Shown: in pieces, positions 13,115 through 14,826 of the stretch | Numbering within the stretch: the first letter of the stretch is position 1 | Layout: each line of letters opens with the position of its first letter | DNA from: an uncultured Blautia sp. | Lineage (GTDB): Bacteria > Bacillota > Clostridia > Lachnospirales > Lachnospiraceae | Reading direction: 5' to 3' | DNA: 14,826 bases | NCBI GenBank assembly: GCA_900547615.1 | Contig: URHH01000057.1 | Span: forward strand, 1 to 14,826 | Position numbers and translations under genes: made by a program | Notes under the pieces: generated by a model | Told to the model about the DNA's origin: nothing | The model's database searches: none | What the model saw: only the letters and a program-made list of their open reading frames with translations

Positions 13115-13584
13115 ACTGCAAATGTTTTGATGTCACCTTTATAAGCATATACTTTATCCATTAACGGACCCTTTGCTCCCATCGTAAAAGCTATATCACT
13201 ACTTTTAATACTCATAAGAATATCGCCAACAGTTAAATTGAGGAATTGCATAGTACTGTTGGGTAGTTGAATAATTCCATCCGAAGAAATTGATACCCAT
13301 GAATAAAAACGTCCTTTGTATTTAATAAAATCTCCCTCTTTTAGTTCATAATTTGAAAGAGTTATACACTCCTTTAATATGTGCTCTAGTTTTGAGTCAA
13401 GAAGAAGTTTTTTTGTAGTAACACAAAATCCTCCTGTAACTTTGCTGCCTGTAAAAATGATAATTTTGTTTTCATTATCTTGAAGATATGTTTTTAAGGT
13501 ATCATCAGGTATTTTAATCTTGTTTTCAGGACTAATGATTGAAAGTCCAAATACATATTTACCACCTTTATTGAGTTGGGGCAT
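13111..13584 (-). CDS. putative tandem AbrB/SpoVT-like protein
   Basis: Protein of 157 residues that looks like two related beta-rich units. SIISPENKIKIPDDTLKTYL (15-34) matches VSISSDGIIQLPNSTMQFL (97-115), each followed by a strand pair (KIIIFTGSKVTGGFCV; GDILMSIKSSDIAFTMGAKG). The pattern G-x-I-x-L/I-P ... L-x-x-GD resembles the AbrB/MazE/SpoVT swapped-hairpin fold, which binds DNA. A regulator or an antitoxin-like role is possible, but no toxin gene is adjacent. GGAGG (13593-13597) lies 8 bases before the ATG. The gene diverges from padR, shares a palindromic promoter region with it, and is coupled to the KTR gene. Assignment is by pattern only. Confidence 0.55.
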   Translation of the reverse strand: MPQLNKGGKYVFGLSIISPENKIKIPDDTLKTYLQDNENKIIIFTGSKVTGGFCVTTKKLLLDSKLEHILKECITLSNYELKEGDFIKYKGRFYSWVSISSDGIIQLPNSTMQFLNLTVGDILMSIKSSDIAFTMGAKGPLMDKVYAYKGDIKTFAV

Positions 13585-13626
13585 AAGAAAAACCTCCTCT
13601 TGTTTACTTTAATTTTCTATGTTAGG

Positions 13627-13667
13627 ATTATAGTGTAAACCAATACTACTCTATATATAGAGTAGTA
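13627..13667. promoter_or_regulatory. divergent promoter with a perfect 24-bp palindrome (probable PadR operator)
   Basis: The half-site TACTACTCTATA (13644-13655) is followed directly by its exact reverse complement (13656-13667). For the minus-strand AbrB-like gene, TATAAT at 13627-13632 is a good -10, and its -35 position (13650-13655) lies inside the palindrome. The palindrome also covers the likely padR promoter. PadR-type repressors bind such AT-rich dyads beside their own genes, so PadR probably represses both directions. Confidence 0.7.
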
Positions 13668-13698
13668 CAGAAATAATTTATTGTCAAGAGGTAAACGT

Positions 13699-14226
13699 AT
13701 GTTATCAAAATCAGCCACTATGCTTTTAGGATTAGTATGTAAAATGCCACGTAATGCTTATGAAATAACTAAACAGTTACAGATTATGAATGTATCAAGT
13801 TGGTATAATATTGCAAATTCTACTGTATATGCCACATTAAAAACATTAGAAAAAAGAGAGTATATTTACGGAATTATAGAAAAAGATGGAAATATGCCAG
13901 ATAAAACTATTTATTCACTCACAGATAGGGGAAAAGAAAAATTGTTAGAAACTCTTGAACAATCTATTCTTTCATTTGATTATGATACTAATGTTTTTTC
14001 TATTGCTGCATTTTTCATTGATATTCTAGAAAATAGAGAAGAGTTGCTTGATAAAAGATTAGTTTTGCTCAACAATTATAAGGTTGGAATAGAAAAGCAA
14101 TTAAAAGTCTTAGAGGATAATGCCTCTTTAGTTACGCTTGCTAACATTGAACGTTCAAAATTGATTGTTGAAGCAGAAATTTTGGGTACTAAAAATTTAT
14201 TGTCTGCAATATTGATGGAAAAGTAA
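13699..14226 (+). CDS. PadR-family transcriptional regulator
   Basis: Winged-helix repressor of 175 residues. The N-terminal PadR domain (about 5-85) contains LGLVCKMPRNAYEITKQL, the recognition-helix region NSTVYATLKTLEKREYI (40-56), a wing, and YSLTDRGKEKL (72-82). The C-terminal half (about 95-175) is helical, matching the dimerisation domain of virulence-activator-type PadR proteins, which often binds small aromatic or toxic ligands. ATG at 13699 was chosen because AAGAGG (13686-13691) lies 7 bases upstream; an in-frame TTG at 13681 precedes it. Codon use is strongly AT-rich, unlike the flanking ICE genes, pointing to separate acquisition. No transporter gene, the usual PadR target, is adjacent; its visible target is the divergent AbrB-like/KTR operon. 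Confidence 0.88.
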   Translation: MLSKSATMLLGLVCKMPRNAYEITKQLQIMNVSSWYNIANSTVYATLKTLEKREYIYGIIEKDGNMPDKTIYSLTDRGKEKLLETLEQSILSFDYDTNVFSIAAFFIDILENREELLDKRLVLLNNYKVGIEKQLKVLEDNASLVTLANIERSKLIVEAEILGTKNLLSAILMEK

Positions 14227-14269
14227 ACAAAATTAAAATAGGCAGATGGCGGAAACTCACCTGCCTATT
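14227..14269 (-). terminator. terminator downstream of orf13
   Basis: AATAGGCAG (14237-14245) and CTGCCTATT (14261-14269) form a 9-bp stem with a 15-nt loop. On the minus strand it is followed by TTTTAATTTTG, a U-rich tail. It would end transcripts coming from the conjugation genes before the islet. The plus side lacks a U-tract, so it is a poor terminator for padR. Confidence 0.7.
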
Positions 14270-14277
14270 ACATAAAA

Positions 14278-14826
14278 CTATTTCACAATCTTCCAGTTTT
14301 CCCCGTTCTTTTCTAGTACAAGGTTAAACTGTGATACCTGTGTTGTCATGGTCTGGTTATCCAGATATTTCACTGCAAGGGAAGCGGTCACCTGATTTCC
14401 GTTTCGGTTATAAACCGGATTCACCAGTTCCGAGAAAATATACTCTTTTCCCACAGGTTTCAGCACACCCTCATTCACATAATAGGTCAGTTCCTTTGCG
14501 GTTGCCGTAGGGTACAGCTTGAAAAAGGTGGTGAGAAATTCGTTGATTTCCTCCGTGGTGATGGAATCCACCGTACCGTCACTTTGTACCGCTTTTGGGG
14601 TGTAGCCGGATTTTACGGGAACGCTGGTGATGGTAGGGTTTTGGATAATCGTCAGGTTTCCAGAGCCGTCCACATAGACCGTCACCTGATAGGCGGAACG
14701 GACGGTTTTACTGGATTCTCCCTCTGTGATACGCTGTTCCACCGTATAGGTCACTTGATAATGCTGCTCCTTTTCTTCTGTGATTTCCCATATCTGAAAA
14801 TCAGTCAGGGCAGACGATACTGGGAT
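14278..14826 (-). CDS. orf13: Tn916 Orf13/TcpC-like conjugation protein (3' part)
   Basis: Component of the ICE type IV-like transfer apparatus. Only the C-terminal 182 residues are in the window; the frame stays open to the right edge, so the start and the expected N-terminal membrane segment lie outside. The visible part reads TDFQIWEITEEKEQH, then two beta-rich NTF2-like units (VTYTVEQRI..YQVTVYVDGSG, and later VYNRNGNQVTASLAVKYL), ending in NLVLEKNGENWKIVK, as expected for the TcpC family. Tn916 Orf13 has about 310 residues, so roughly 40 percent is missing. It marks where the element's conjugation module begins, directly next to the AT-rich islet. Confidence 0.88.
   Translation of the reverse strand: MPVSSALTDFQIWEITEEKEQHYQVTYTVEQRITEGESSKTVRSAYQVTVYVDGSGNLTIIQNPTITSVPVKSGYTPKAVQSDGTVDSITTEEINEFLTTFFKLYPTATAKELTYYVNEGVLKPVGKEYIFSELVNPVYNRNGNQVTASLAVKYLDNQTMTTQVSQFNLVLEKNGENWKIVK

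Larger units (their letters stand above)
9146..14826. mobile_element. Tn916-superfamily ICE at the 3' end of guaA (partial, integrase end)
   Basis: From guaA inward the order is int, DUF3173/xis-like, orf8, orf7, divergent orf9, a cargo islet and orf13, matching the integrase-proximal half of Tn916 and Tn5801. The integrase is unlike Tn916 Int, and the guaA target resembles that of Tn5801-type elements. Only this end is present; the rest of the conjugation genes, oriT and the far attachment site must lie beyond the window. No tet(M) or other known resistance gene is visible in the part shown. Base composition changes from moderately GC-rich in the core genes to strongly AT-rich in the islet (about 12920-14230), indicating a mosaic history. 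Confidence 0.9.

Noticed and set aside
12837..14277. Remnant of tet(M) or orf6 with a resistance function
   Set aside because: No ribosomal-protection GTPase motifs in any frame; only the KTR protein recalls that neighbourhood.

Overview
The window joins two kinds of DNA. Positions 1 to about 9157 are ordinary chromosome of a low-to-mid GC Firmicute. The gene order rho - rpmE - DUF1385 membrane protein - prmC - prfA, strong GGAGG-type ribosome binding sites and the protein sequences themselves suggest class Clostridia, most likely Lachnospiraceae. This is an inference from recalled family sequences, not a search. Positions from about 9146 to the right edge are the integrase end of a Tn916-superfamily integrative conjugative element (ICE). 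It sits at the 3' end of guaA and runs off the window.

Chromosomal part: rho has a strong extended -10 promoter and a long Arg/Glu-rich linker. rpmE has its own promoter and terminator. The DUF1385 gene overlaps prmC by ATGA and is followed by prfA, so the RF1 methyltransferase lies directly before its substrate. A 20-bp bidirectional terminator separates prfA from a convergent nhaC-type Na+/H+ antiporter gene, which is broken by one extra base. Divergent from nhaC is a zinc-dependent medium-chain alcohol dehydrogenase. Then comes guaA, whose product keeps the ATP-pyrophosphatase and dimerisation domains but lacks the catalytic core of the glutaminase domain.

Mobile part, reading inward from guaA: an 11-bp candidate attachment site, a terminator, a tandem 10-bp repeat that could bind the integrase arm domain, a tyrosine integrase and a DUF3173 protein in the excisionase position (both minus strand). 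Next come about 500 bp with no convincing gene, then orf8 and orf7 (minus) and divergent orf9 (plus), all clear counterparts of the Tn916 regulatory genes. The right edge holds the 3' part of an orf13/TcpC-type conjugation gene (minus). This is the Tn916 order, but the slot that carries tet(M) and orf6 in Tn916 holds an AT-rich islet instead. The islet has a PadR-family repressor diverging from a tandem AbrB/SpoVT-like protein plus a cysteine-rich KTR protein. A perfect 24-bp palindrome lies between the divergent genes.

The most interesting unexplained structure is the roughly 600-bp leader between orf9 and orf7. On the minus strand it holds two intrinsic terminators, a short peptide gene whose AGGAGG lies in a hairpin loop, and a sequence that could pair with the orf7 ribosome binding site. 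It looks like an attenuation system controlling the orf7-orf8-xis-int module. Hairpins and promoters were judged by eye, without folding software.
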